Below, piece after piece: positions 17,666-25,692 of a stretch of DNA of 64,000 nucleotides. The notes beneath the pieces were generated by a model. That model saw nothing but the letters and a program-made list of their open reading frames with translations, was not told the origin of the DNA and ran no database searches. The DNA lies in contig NZ_JAQFVF010000005.1 of the NCBI RefSeq assembly GCF_027789125.1, positions 62,001-126,000 on the forward strand, read 5' to 3'. Source of the stretch: Paenibacillus aestuarii (GTDB lineage: Bacteria; Bacillota; Bacilli; Paenibacillales; NBRC-103111). The first letter of the stretch is position 1. Each line of letters opens with the position of its first letter. A program made the translations under genes and the position numbers.

Positions 17666-18772
17666 TTGGAAGATACTTTCTTTGAAACGCTATCAGTTGC
17701 TCATTTAGAAAAAATCCACTCACAAATGTTATGTTGGATTCTTAATGGAGATATTTTAGACTTAGCTCAAAAAACTAGAATGCTTAATAGTATATTTGGG
17801 ACAAGTGAAACAACATTTTCTAAACTAGATTGTTACACTGAATACAAATCGATGGATATAGTAGTTGTAACAGACAAGATAACCTTTATTATCGAGAACA
17901 AACTAAAATCTTCACAACATAGCGATCAACTTGAAAGATACATGGAAATAATTCAAGAAGACAGTCGGTTTAAGGATACTATTTCAAAATTTGGATTTCT
18001 CACACTAGTAGGCGAGGAATCAAAACACTCGGAGTGGAAGAATATTATCTATAGGGAATTATTAGATTCGCTGAGGAATGTTTTTGTCTACAATGAAGAA
18101 ATCAGGAATCCGTCCCACATTATTTTTAATGAGTATTTAAAAACGCTCGCTAACTTAGTTGATACATTTGAAAAATTTGATAAAAACCATAAAGATTTTC
18201 AGAACGTTTTTGAAGAGGCAACTAAGAAAAAATATGAGAAATTAAATACGAATTACGGGTCAGAAGAGAAAAAATATATCTCTCGTGTCAACTTGGAATC
18301 TGTGTTTCAGGAGCACTTTTTGCGTAAGATTGCTCAGAAAATAATAGATATTAATAAATATAGTTATCACATTGGAAATACAAATGGTAACGCATTGCTA
18401 CACATAGATTTATCTACAAACAATAAAATTAATGGTTTTGATTTTAATTTAGGATTCCAGTATCAAGATAATACATTAAAATTTAATATTGGCGCGGTCC
18501 TTTATAAACAATCAAACTCAAGTTGGTTACCACAGGAAGTCTACGACTATTTTGAGAATTTATCAAAAAACACTAAATTTAGTAAATACAACCCTCCTAA
18601 ATACAGAGCTTATACATCGGTATCCAAAAAATTGGATAAAGAAGTATATGAATTAGATGAGGGTGAGTTCGTGCAAATCCTAAATGAATATATTGATGAA
18701 TGTAAGGTCCTAATAGGCATGTTTACCGAAGTAAGTAAGCAAAAAAAATGGGAGAGAATCTACAAGAGATAA
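17666..18772 (+). CDS. PD-(D/E)xK-superfamily nuclease-like protein
   Basis: A 368-residue protein starting at TTG 17666 (GGGGAA upstream at 17653-17658). Residues 60-85 contain a PD-(D/E)xK core: 'YKSMDIVVV' (D64) followed by 'ITFIIENKLKS' (E77-x-K79) and an amphipathic helix 'SDQLERYMEI'. This matches the PDDEXK_4-type stand-alone nuclease families often found in defence islands. The C-terminal half (about 190-360) is a separate alpha/beta region with no recognised motif. It is monocistronic, between the SIR2-HerA operon and the RES gene. Nuclease fold is likely; target and role are unknown. Confidence 0.7.
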   Translation: MEDTFFETLSVAHLEKIHSQMLCWILNGDILDLAQKTRMLNSIFGTSETTFSKLDCYTEYKSMDIVVVTDKITFIIENKLKSSQHSDQLERYMEIIQEDSRFKDTISKFGFLTLVGEESKHSEWKNIIYRELLDSLRNVFVYNEEIRNPSHIIFNEYLKTLANLVDTFEKFDKNHKDFQNVFEEATKKKYEKLNTNYGSEEKKYISRVNLESVFQEHFLRKIAQKIIDINKYSYHIGNTNGNALLHIDLSTNNKINGFDFNLGFQYQDNTLKFNIGAVLYKQSNSSWLPQEVYDYFENLSKNTKFSKYNPPKYRAYTSVSKKLDKEVYELDEGEFVQILNEYIDECKVLIGMFTEVSKQKKWERIYKR

Positions 18773-18785
18773 CCCACCTCTCCCA
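18749..18785 (+). terminator. Hairpin at the end of the nuclease gene
   Basis: TGGGAGAG (18749-18756) and CTCTCCCA (18778-18785) are perfect complements straddling the stop codon. Only a weak T-tract follows, so termination is probable, not certain. Confidence 0.5.
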
Positions 18786-19237
18786 TCTTGGGACTATATA
18801 TCAAGCCTGACGGTAAGCTTAGCTTGTTCGTGTTGCAATACCAGTTAACAATGAGAGTGTGCAGACGCTCAGTAACTTCAGTATTGGTTAATTTGGAAGA
18901 TACGGAAAGCATTGAAGCGGCCTTATTGAAACATAAGAGAAGGTGAGGGGTCCGCTTCCAACTTTAGAACCTTGAGTCGATATGATCTACAGAACTTTCC
19001 GCCGCTAACATATTCTTTGGGACTCTGCGGTGTGGTTATCTCTTTAAATTCAAACCATTTACTCAAGAACCATGGAGACTTTTTATGTAGTACTTCCTGT
19101 AGCTTTATATCATCAACTGATGGTGAATAATATTCTGTTTGAAAAATGCAATCCTTGTACTGATGTATCTTGTATGGGGAAATTATGCTCTAGTTTGCAG
19201 TGACAACACATTATTAATTAATAAAGGCGGTATTTGC
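18786..19237. other. Intergenic stretch upstream of the RES gene
   Basis: No convincing gene. An in-frame extension of the RES gene runs back to 19139 but lacks a ribosome site. No clear promoter could be assigned. Confidence 0.45.
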
Positions 19238-20473
19238 TTGGGACATTCTAAGAGACTGTTAGAACGCGAGATGCTTTTCCATTCGAATGGAGATAAACAT
19301 CTTTGTTCAGATTGTGTTGATGATTATGCACTTAAAGAATATATTGAATCCAATGGTAATGAAGGATTCTGTGATTATTGCGAAAACGAAGACACAAATG
19401 TAGTTAGTTTTGATGACTTTATGGAATTTTTCTTGGAAGGTATTGATTCAGAATGGGATCAACCGGGAAATTGGATGGGTTATGATGGTAGAGAAGGCGG
19501 TTGGCAAGGTGCCGATGTTTATGATGGTTGGGATCTAATTGATGCACTTGATCCGTTTTCGGAAAACGATGATTTAATAACTGACATAAGGTCAGCTTTG
19601 GTTGATAGAGAATTTTGTGAAATAGATCCCTATTCTCTTAGAAGAAACCAAGAAGATTATTATAACTGGCAGCAGTTTTCTGATCAAGTAAAATATAAAA
19701 CAAGGTTTGTGTTTTATAGAGTGGAAAACCCTCAACATGACCCATACGAGCTCTCCCAACCATATGAAATTTTAGACAGAATATGTGATTTGGTTTCTGA
19801 TCTAACGTTATTTAGTGTAATTCCGAAGGGAGAAGTAATCAAACGATTTCGCAGACATAATGAAAATGAATATTTCGACAGCTACAAGGATATAGGTCCT
19901 CCTTCTAAGGGGAATGCGAAATTTTCGAATAGAATGAGTCCTGCAGGAATTCCTATGTTTTACGGATTTTTTGATCACAATGTACCTTTAAAGTATTGGT
20001 ACAAACACATGACAAAGAACAAAGGAACGTTTGAAAATGCTGTAACAATTGGTTTCTTTGAAAGTGTAAAGGATTTAAAAGTTATGGATTTAACATCATT
20101 ACCACCAGTTCCAAGCATTTTCGATCAAGATAATCGATCTAAGAGGATGGGAATCATCTTTTTAAGATCATTCTTGGGGGATTTTAGTAAAGAAGTAAAA
20201 AAAGACGGCTCGGAACATATTGATTACGTTCCTACTCAAATTTTTACTGAATATTTTAGACATATTTATCGGACGCCAGATGGTGATCCATTGTATGGAA
20301 TTATCTACCCAAGTTCTATGATGGATGGGGTGGTCGAATGCGTTTTATTTTTGGATTCAGATAATTGTATGCAAGATAATATACCCCCAGATAATAATGA
20401 AATATATGAAATATTACCAAAAGAAAAAATTCTGTCATTATTATCAGATAAAACCGAGAGACATGTTTTTTAA
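19238..20473 (+). CDS. RES-domain protein with zinc-binding N-terminal domain
   Basis: About 411 residues. I place the start at TTG 19238, since AAAGGCGG (19223-19230) sits seven bases upstream and the resulting N-terminus 'LGHSKRLLE' matches how this family begins; a longer frame from 19139 is less likely. The N-terminal domain has a paired-cysteine site ('HLCSDCVDD' then 'GFCDYCENE'), as in HEPN/RES N-terminal proteins. The C-terminal RES domain shows 'VFYRVEN', 'GNAKFSNRMSPAGIPMFYG' and 'DYVPTQIFTEYFRH', with the Arg/Ser/Glu-rich pocket typical of the family. RES toxins degrade NAD+ by phosphorolysis, so this may be an NAD-depleting effector. It is followed 24 bp later by a small two-helix membrane protein. 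Effector role is inference. Confidence 0.78.
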   Translation: MGHSKRLLEREMLFHSNGDKHLCSDCVDDYALKEYIESNGNEGFCDYCENEDTNVVSFDDFMEFFLEGIDSEWDQPGNWMGYDGREGGWQGADVYDGWDLIDALDPFSENDDLITDIRSALVDREFCEIDPYSLRRNQEDYYNWQQFSDQVKYKTRFVFYRVENPQHDPYELSQPYEILDRICDLVSDLTLFSVIPKGEVIKRFRRHNENEYFDSYKDIGPPSKGNAKFSNRMSPAGIPMFYGFFDHNVPLKYWYKHMTKNKGTFENAVTIGFFESVKDLKVMDLTSLPPVPSIFDQDNRSKRMGIIFLRSFLGDFSKEVKKDGSEHIDYVPTQIFTEYFRHIYRTPDGDPLYGIIYPSSMMDGVVECVLFLDSDNCMQDNIPPDNNEIYEILPKEKILSLLSDKTERHVF

Positions 20474-20497
20474 TAATTATTATGATTGGGTGAAATT

Positions 20498-20968
20498 ATG
20501 AGCTCTAATGAAAAGGCAAAGTTTTTGCAACAGGAAATTCAAGATATGATTCTCTTTTTTCAAAAACGGAAAAGAAGAAATAAGAAAAAAGCGTTTTATA
20601 TAAAATTATTAACTATAATTTGCTCTGCTTTAATTTCTGTACTTTTAGGGCTAAAAGATATTAATGCAGGAAACTTGTTGGTGAACATATCGATTGGACT
20701 GGGAGCGTTTATTACAGTTCTTAATTTTATAGAAAGCTTTTATAATCATAAAGAACTTTGGATAAAAGAAGCAAAAGCTCACATTGAACTTCTTGAGCTA
20801 AAAACGAATATCGATTTTTATATTGTTGGAGAAGATAATTCTAATATAAAACTGACAGACCTTGAGAAATTTAAAGATAGATTTAATGAAATTATTAATA
20901 CTAATGCGAATAATTGGGCTAGTATGCATCATAAGACAACTAATAAAGAGGATTCTCATGAAAAATAA
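20498..20968 (+). CDS. SLATT-like (DUF4231-type) two-helix membrane protein
   Basis: A 156-residue protein. A basic N-terminal helix ('FFQKRKRRNKKKAFYIK') is followed by two hydrophobic segments, 'LLTIICSALISVLLGL' and 'LLVNISIGLGAFITVLNFI'. Next come 'FYNHKELWIKEAKAHIELLE' and a soluble C-terminus. This is the layout of SLATT/DUF4231 membrane proteins, which are predicted pore-forming effectors beside nucleotide-signal or toxin genes. Start ATG 20498 is preceded by a weak GGGTG; an upstream in-frame TTG (20486) is possible. It sits 24 bp after the RES gene and probably shares its transcript. Function in this pair is not known. Confidence 0.62.
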   Translation: MSSNEKAKFLQQEIQDMILFFQKRKRRNKKKAFYIKLLTIICSALISVLLGLKDINAGNLLVNISIGLGAFITVLNFIESFYNHKELWIKEAKAHIELLELKTNIDFYIVGEDNSNIKLTDLEKFKDRFNEIINTNANNWASMHHKTTNKEDSHEK

Positions 20969-20990
20969 TATATTCATTTTCTGACTTATG

Positions 20991-21019
20991 AACTCATATC
21001 TCTAATGATATGGGTTTTT
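20991..21019 (+). terminator. Terminator of the RES/membrane-protein operon
   Basis: AACTCATATC (20991-21000) pairs with GATATGGGTT (21007-21016) with one wobble, followed by a T-run. Confidence 0.75.
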
Positions 21020-21233
21020 CCTTTGATCGGAAGGTATGATAAACTCGACATATAACAAAATGCTTAAAAACAAAACGAAGTAGTGCCCCACGATACGAAT
21101 AGTAAAAGCAATAGATTTGTAAAGGAAAATCGTCGTATCTGCTTCAAAACACATACAATGCCGGTAAAATAAAATTCCCTAATTTTTAACCATATTTGCT
21201 AATTTTTTTTGTTTGAAAGGTGAGAAAGATAGA

Positions 21234-21594
21234 ATGGAAACTTTAGAAGAGCTATTAGATGCACCATATTACTTGGACTTGTAATCTAAAATATCTTCAC
21301 TACAAAAATGATGCTAACTATTTTACACAAATGCAAGAATTTAGTTTGGGTATAAAAGACAACCCAGATTTCGGTTATAGTAATTACATGTTTGCCGGAA
21401 CTGAACAAATCGATGAGTTCATTAAAGAGTTTAAAGTAAGCCAATTGTAATTAATCAAACAAAATGTAATCTCTTATTTAGAAGGTTTGATCTAGACCTT
21501 ATTTTGGAAACATTTGAGGCTTTACACATTAGAAGAATCAAAAGAATTGTTAAAGAAATACATCGATGTTTACATAAAAGAAGAAACGATTTAA
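21234..21594 (+). pseudogene. Decayed small gene(s), frame-disrupted
   Basis: ATG 21234 with GAAAGGTGAG upstream opens 'METLEELLDAPYYLDL' and stops at 21282. Another frame then reads 'QMQEFSLGIKDNPDFGYSNY' to a stop at 21448-21450. A third protein-like piece 'LYTLEESKELLKKYIDVYIK' ends at 21594. The genuine ribosome site and protein-like fragments suggest one or two small genes broken by indels. I do not recognise the family. Confidence 0.35.
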
Positions 21595-21794
21595 ATAATC
21601 GAAAAAAATCTCTAACACTCGTTCGTTCAGTTGCAAGGAAAAAAAGATCCGTTTTACGACGTTTAAATCCACATAATTGTTATTATGAGAACATTAACCC
21701 CAGTTGAATAATGAATAATGGTTATTATGATGTGTAGCGACACAAACATGCTATCATTCAAATACACGTTGCTAAAAGGATTATTAAATGAAAA

Positions 21795-21836
21795 GAAGTA
21801 AGTTTGCGTCGCAAGCCTACGACGCAAACTTACTTC
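21795..21836. repeat. Perfect 17-bp inverted repeat with 8-nt loop
   Basis: GAAGTAAGTTTGCGTCG (21795-21811) is the exact complement of CGACGCAAACTTACTTC (21820-21836). No T-run follows on either strand, so it is not a standard terminator. It lies between decayed genes and the zinc-ribbon nuclease; it could be a MITE relic, protein-binding palindrome or structured leader. Confidence 0.75.
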
Positions 21837-21974
21837 ATTACTAAGAGCGCGATAAAAACATACTTTCTTTATTCGTGTTTTTTTGATGCTCGCGAGTATT
21901 CGGAGCAATTAATATTCGTTGAACCGCATGAATCAGTCGTGATTTTGAATAGCGTTTACGAAAGGGGGAGAGAC

Positions 21975-23948
21975 ATGGCAATAGCAATAGGGACAAGTAT
22001 AGGTGAGAAATTCCCGATATTGATCAAAGAGTGGCACTTAACCAAAAACGGCGACCACACGCCTTATAACACAGGATGCGGTTCAGAAAAGAAAATATGG
22101 TGGCTTTGCGAAAAAGGTCATGAATGGTCAGCGACTCCTTACAACAGAACAAAAGGGAAAACCGGCTGCCCATATTGTTCTGGGAGACGGGCGACACTCG
22201 AAAATTGTTTAGAAACCAAAAACAAAGAGTTAAGCGCGGAGTGGCATCCATCCAAGAATGGGACATTATCACCAAGGAATGTTGTGAGTGGAACTAAAAG
22301 AAAATTTTGGTGGAAATGCGAAAAGGGACATGAGTGGGAAGCATCCGTATGGAATAGAGCTAAACCTAAAAACGCAACGGGCTGCCCTCGCTGTTCAGGT
22401 TACATATTAACCGAAGAAAAATCTCTAGCTAATTCCAAGCCTGAACTTGCAAAAGAATGGCACCCGATAAAAAATGGTAGCGAGACTCAGAATGACGTAT
22501 TTATAGGTTCATCGAAGAAAGTATGGTGGCTCTGCCAAAACGGTCATGAGTGGCAGGCGATTATTTCGAGTAGAAGCAAAAAGAACGGAAACGGTTGCCC
22601 GTATTGTTCAGGGCAACTAGCGAGTCCTGAATACTGTTTGGCTGTATCAAAGCCAAATTTAGCAAAGCAATGGCATCCAACTAAGAACGGCACTTTGACT
22701 CCCTACGACGTGACTCCTGGTTCAGGAAAAGCTGTATGGTGGATATGCAAAAAAGGGCATGAAAGAAAAGTCGCGGTCAACAGTTGTTCTGACAAAGATG
22801 ATATCTGTCCGATCTGTTCGGCGGAAAACAAGACGTCGTTTATGGAACAGGCTCTTTATTTTTATATCAAAAGAGTATTCGCAAATGCATCAAATCGGGA
22901 AATAATCGAGTTTATGGGAAAGAAAAGCGAAGCAGACATATTCATTCCCGAATTGAACCTCGCCATCGAATATGATGGTTTTCATCATAAAAAGTCCGGA
23001 AATATCAAAAAGGACGAGAGAAAAAACCGTTTTTTTTACTTAAACGGAATCCGATTAATTCGAATAAGAGGTGCAGACTTTCCAGACTTACAAGCATTCG
23101 GATCATCAGTAATTACTCAGTATTCGAACAAGGAAGAAGAAATTACAAGTGTAGTACAAGAAATATTTCAATTCATCCGAAGCGAGTTCGTGTTGTCCCA
23201 AACAACAATAAAAGAAATGATAAAACAAAGAGATGCTCAACTGGATGCCGATAGGGGAAATATACTCGAACAGTACATTCTGTCCGTGAAAGAGAGAAAT
23301 TTGTCGGAAGCAAACCCTGATATAGCGAAAGAGTGGCATCCGACAAAGAATGGTTCGTTACTCCCTGAGAACGTTTTTCTCAATAGCATTAAAAAAGTTT
23401 GGTGGATTTGCGAAAAAGGTCACGAATGGCCGAGTACCATTAATCATCGTACAAATAACGGAAAAAGAAAAGGAACAGGATGCCCTTTTTGCGCGAACAA
23501 AAAAGTTAACGCAGAAAACTCATTGGCTTTAACAAACCCAGAGTTGGCCAATCAGTGGCACCCAACAAAAAATAAAGAGAAACCGACCGAGGTTTTTGAA
23601 GAAAGCAACAAGAAAGCGTGGTGGCTGTGCAAGAAAGGGCATGAATGGTACACGTCCCCAAATTTGAGGAAAGGTGGACGAAATGGTTGTCCAATATGTT
23701 CTAATCGAATAATCACAATGGAAACAAGCCTTGGCGCTGTTAATCCAAAGTTAGCGAAAGAATGGCACCCAATAAAAAACGGAGAAATGACGCCATTTGA
23801 TGTGCCACCGGTCGGTGCGAAAAAAGTGTGGTGGCTTTGCGAAAAAGGTCATGAATGGCAATCGCGCATAGCAAATCGGAGTTACGGAAACGGCTGCAAG
23901 CAATGTGACTTAGAGAGACGGAAAAATAGAAAAAAAGAAACGACCTAA
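21975..23948 (+). CDS. Seven-zinc-ribbon protein with embedded Vsr-like nuclease domain
   Basis: A 657-residue protein. Start ATG 21975 is set by AAGGGGGAGAG; an open frame extends to 21804 but crosses the palindrome and lacks a ribosome site. It has seven repeats of the treble-clef 'EWHPxKNG ... WWxCxKGHEW ... CPxC' unit (DUF4379-type), four before and three after a central domain of about 170 residues. That domain contains 'SFMEQALYFYI', 'SEADIFIPELNLAIEYDGF' and 'FFYLNGIRLIRIRG', the layout of PD-(D/E)xK/Vsr-like endonucleases. Repeat 4 is degenerate ('KGHERKVAVNSCSDKDD'). Such proteins probably use the ribbons for nucleic-acid recognition; found singly in defence or mobile islands. Target unknown. 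Its terminator overlaps the stop codon. Confidence 0.75.
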   Translation: MAIAIGTSIGEKFPILIKEWHLTKNGDHTPYNTGCGSEKKIWWLCEKGHEWSATPYNRTKGKTGCPYCSGRRATLENCLETKNKELSAEWHPSKNGTLSPRNVVSGTKRKFWWKCEKGHEWEASVWNRAKPKNATGCPRCSGYILTEEKSLANSKPELAKEWHPIKNGSETQNDVFIGSSKKVWWLCQNGHEWQAIISSRSKKNGNGCPYCSGQLASPEYCLAVSKPNLAKQWHPTKNGTLTPYDVTPGSGKAVWWICKKGHERKVAVNSCSDKDDICPICSAENKTSFMEQALYFYIKRVFANASNREIIEFMGKKSEADIFIPELNLAIEYDGFHHKKSGNIKKDERKNRFFYLNGIRLIRIRGADFPDLQAFGSSVITQYSNKEEEITSVVQEIFQFIRSEFVLSQTTIKEMIKQRDAQLDADRGNILEQYILSVKERNLSEANPDIAKEWHPTKNGSLLPENVFLNSIKKVWWICEKGHEWPSTINHRTNNGKRKGTGCPFCANKKVNAENSLALTNPELANQWHPTKNKEKPTEVFEESNKKAWWLCKKGHEWYTSPNLRKGGRNGCPICSNRIITMETSLGAVNPKLAKEWHPIKNGEMTPFDVPPVGAKKVWWLCEKGHEWQSRIANRSYGNGCKQCDLERRKNRKKETT

Positions 23949-23966
23949 AAAAAGGTCGTTTCTTTT
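23937..23966 (+). terminator. Terminator of the zinc-ribbon nuclease gene
   Basis: GAAACGACCT (23937-23946) pairs perfectly with AGGTCGTTTC (23953-23962), followed by TTTT. The stem includes the stop codon. Confidence 0.85.
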
Positions 23967-24227
23967 AATTATGTAGGGATGTATATTTGAGGCGCTTTTA
24001 TGATATGATGCATGATCATGTCGTAAAGGAAAGTATGATCGTGACGCTGGACATATGAGGCGTAACCTAATACAAGGAGGGTTGTGCCTCTTTTAATGAA
24101 ACATACATAATGCAATTGTGTATGATTCATAAAAAATAATATATTCCCATAAGATATATCCAAATATGATCCAAATCACAAGCAATCGTCCGAATGCATG
24201 AGATTATTAATGAGGTTTTCCAAGATG
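23967..24227. other. Intergenic stretch without recognised gene
   Basis: AT-rich. A 64-codon minus-strand frame (23969-24163) has no supporting features. Nothing else seen. Confidence 0.45.
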
Positions 24228-24265
24228 AAGCCTGTTTGAGTTTCAAACTCAAACAGGCTTTTGTT
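24228..24265. terminator. Long perfect hairpin at island / sugar-module border
   Basis: AAGCCTGTTTGAGTTT (24228-24243) and AAACTCAAACAGGCTT (24245-24260) form a 16-bp perfect stem with a T-rich tail on the plus strand. No intact gene directly precedes it, so it may terminate a lost gene or insulate the regulator downstream. Confidence 0.7.
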
Positions 24266-24350
24266 TCATGTTGCAACACTTGAAAAATAAGGTAAAATGA
24301 ATATTACGGTTACTGATAACGGAAAAGATTAGGGTAGGAGCTGTGATTGC

Positions 24351-25268
24351 ATGTTAGAATTAACGATAGACGCACCGGATCGATTGATTAAAGTTGCGCA
24401 CGCTTTATCCTCGGAGGTTCGTGTTAATATTTTAAAACTTTTGAACAATAGAAAAGAAAATATTGTGGATATTGCAGAAAAATTAAATCTACCTATATCA
24501 ACAGTTGCTTCCAATGTCAAAGTAATGGAAGATGCGGGTATAATTATGACGGAGATCCGGCGTGCCTCAAGAGGAACAATGAAAGTTTGTGCTAGAACTT
24601 TTGATGACATCCATATGAATCTCAATGTTAATGTCGGTTATAATAACCCAAACTGTTACCAAATTGAAATGCCTGTAGGATGTTATACGGATTGTGAGAT
24701 CCATCCGACGTGTGGTTTAATCAATAATAACGGAGTTTTAAAACCTGACGACGAACCGTCGGCTTTTTTTCATCCGACAAGAATGTCCGCTCAAATGATT
24801 TGGTTCCGTCGAGGCTTCGTTGAGTATAAATTCCCAACATTGACGGTACCTAATGCCAAAATTCAATCCATTCAATTTTCTATGGAGTTATGTTCTGAAG
24901 CACCGAGATTTGATCACAACTGGCCATCGGATATTACCGTATGGATTAATCATAAAGAAATTGGTACATGGACCTGTCCGGGAGATTTCGGTGATAGAAG
25001 GGGAAAATTAAATCCACATTGGTTCCCTGATAATCATACACAATACGGCTTATTAAAAACATGGAAGGTGGACGAATCGGGAAGTTATCTGGATGATGTG
25101 AAAATATCTGAAGTAACATTGAATGATATTCAGCTCAAAATGAATACATGTATTCATTTTCGAGTAGGCAATAAACCGACTGCTGAGCATATAGGCGGGA
25201 TTAACCTTTTTGGAAAAGAGTTGGGTGATCACGATCAGGATATCATCATGAGAATTATATACACATAA
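24351..25268 (+). CDS. ArsR-type HTH regulator with large C-terminal domain
   Basis: A 305-residue regulator. Residues 1-85 form a winged HTH of ArsR type ('VAHALSSEVRVNILKLL', recognition helix 'LNLPISTVASNVKVME', wing 'RRASRGTMKVCART'). The remaining 210 residues are beta-rich with 'EMPVGCYTDCEIHPTCG', 'WPSDITVWINHKEIGTWTC' and an unusual number of Trp and Cys; it resembles a sugar-binding-type beta-sandwich, unlike classical metal-sensing ArsR proteins of about 100 residues. Such fused regulators are found beside MsmEFG-type sugar transporters in Paenibacillus-like genomes. Start ATG 24351 has GGAG ten bases before it. It probably controls the transporter operon downstream through the promoter at 25419-25447 (inference). 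Confidence 0.75.
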   Translation: MLELTIDAPDRLIKVAHALSSEVRVNILKLLNNRKENIVDIAEKLNLPISTVASNVKVMEDAGIIMTEIRRASRGTMKVCARTFDDIHMNLNVNVGYNNPNCYQIEMPVGCYTDCEIHPTCGLINNNGVLKPDDEPSAFFHPTRMSAQMIWFRRGFVEYKFPTLTVPNAKIQSIQFSMELCSEAPRFDHNWPSDITVWINHKEIGTWTCPGDFGDRRGKLNPHWFPDNHTQYGLLKTWKVDESGSYLDDVKISEVTLNDIQLKMNTCIHFRVGNKPTAEHIGGINLFGKELGDHDQDIIMRIIYT

Positions 25269-25276
25269 TTCCATAG

Positions 25277-25325
25277 AAAAGAGCCATTGAGATTTCACTA
25301 TCGGTGAAACTTAATGGCTCTTTTT
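25277..25325 (+). terminator. Terminator of the ArsR-type regulator gene
   Basis: GAGCCATT and AATGGCTC (outer arms), with an inner TTTCAC/GTGAAA stem, are followed by TTTTT at 25321-25325. Confidence 0.85.
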
Positions 25326-25418
25326 GTCGGATTCTAAGAGACATATAATGGAAAATAGTTTAGTTATAATGAATCATTACGGATATTTTGTAACAAACAT
25401 AAAATCGAGAAAAAACCA

Positions 25419-25447
25419 TTGACACGCTAAACTTACTTGGGTAAAGT
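25419..25447 (+). promoter_or_regulatory. Candidate sigma-A promoter with overlapping palindrome, sugar operon
   Basis: TTGACA (25419-25424) is spaced 17 bp from TAAAGT (25442-25447). An inverted repeat AACTTAC-TTGG-GTAAAGTT (25430-25448) overlaps the -10 region and is a good operator candidate for the adjacent HTH regulator. A 5' leader of about 240 nt follows up to the binding-protein gene. Confidence 0.55.
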
Positions 25448-25692
25448 TGTATTAACGAAACCGGGAACGTTAACATGAACGCTAAAGAAAACACATCAAC
25501 CGGTTCGGTAGATTCGAGGGGGGGCTATGGAGGAGCATAGGACAAGGATCAGTAACGTAAATAAAGAATTATGTAAGCGAATACATTTCTATTTATGTGA
25601 CTATTTTCCATGTAGACTGACCCCGTTGTTTTACGACTTGAAGTGGAATAATACGAAACTTGGATTAAAATTTTTGAATGGGAGGAATTTCA

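Noticed and set aside
23969-24163. 64-codon minus-strand frame
   Set aside because: No start signal and no protein-like features.
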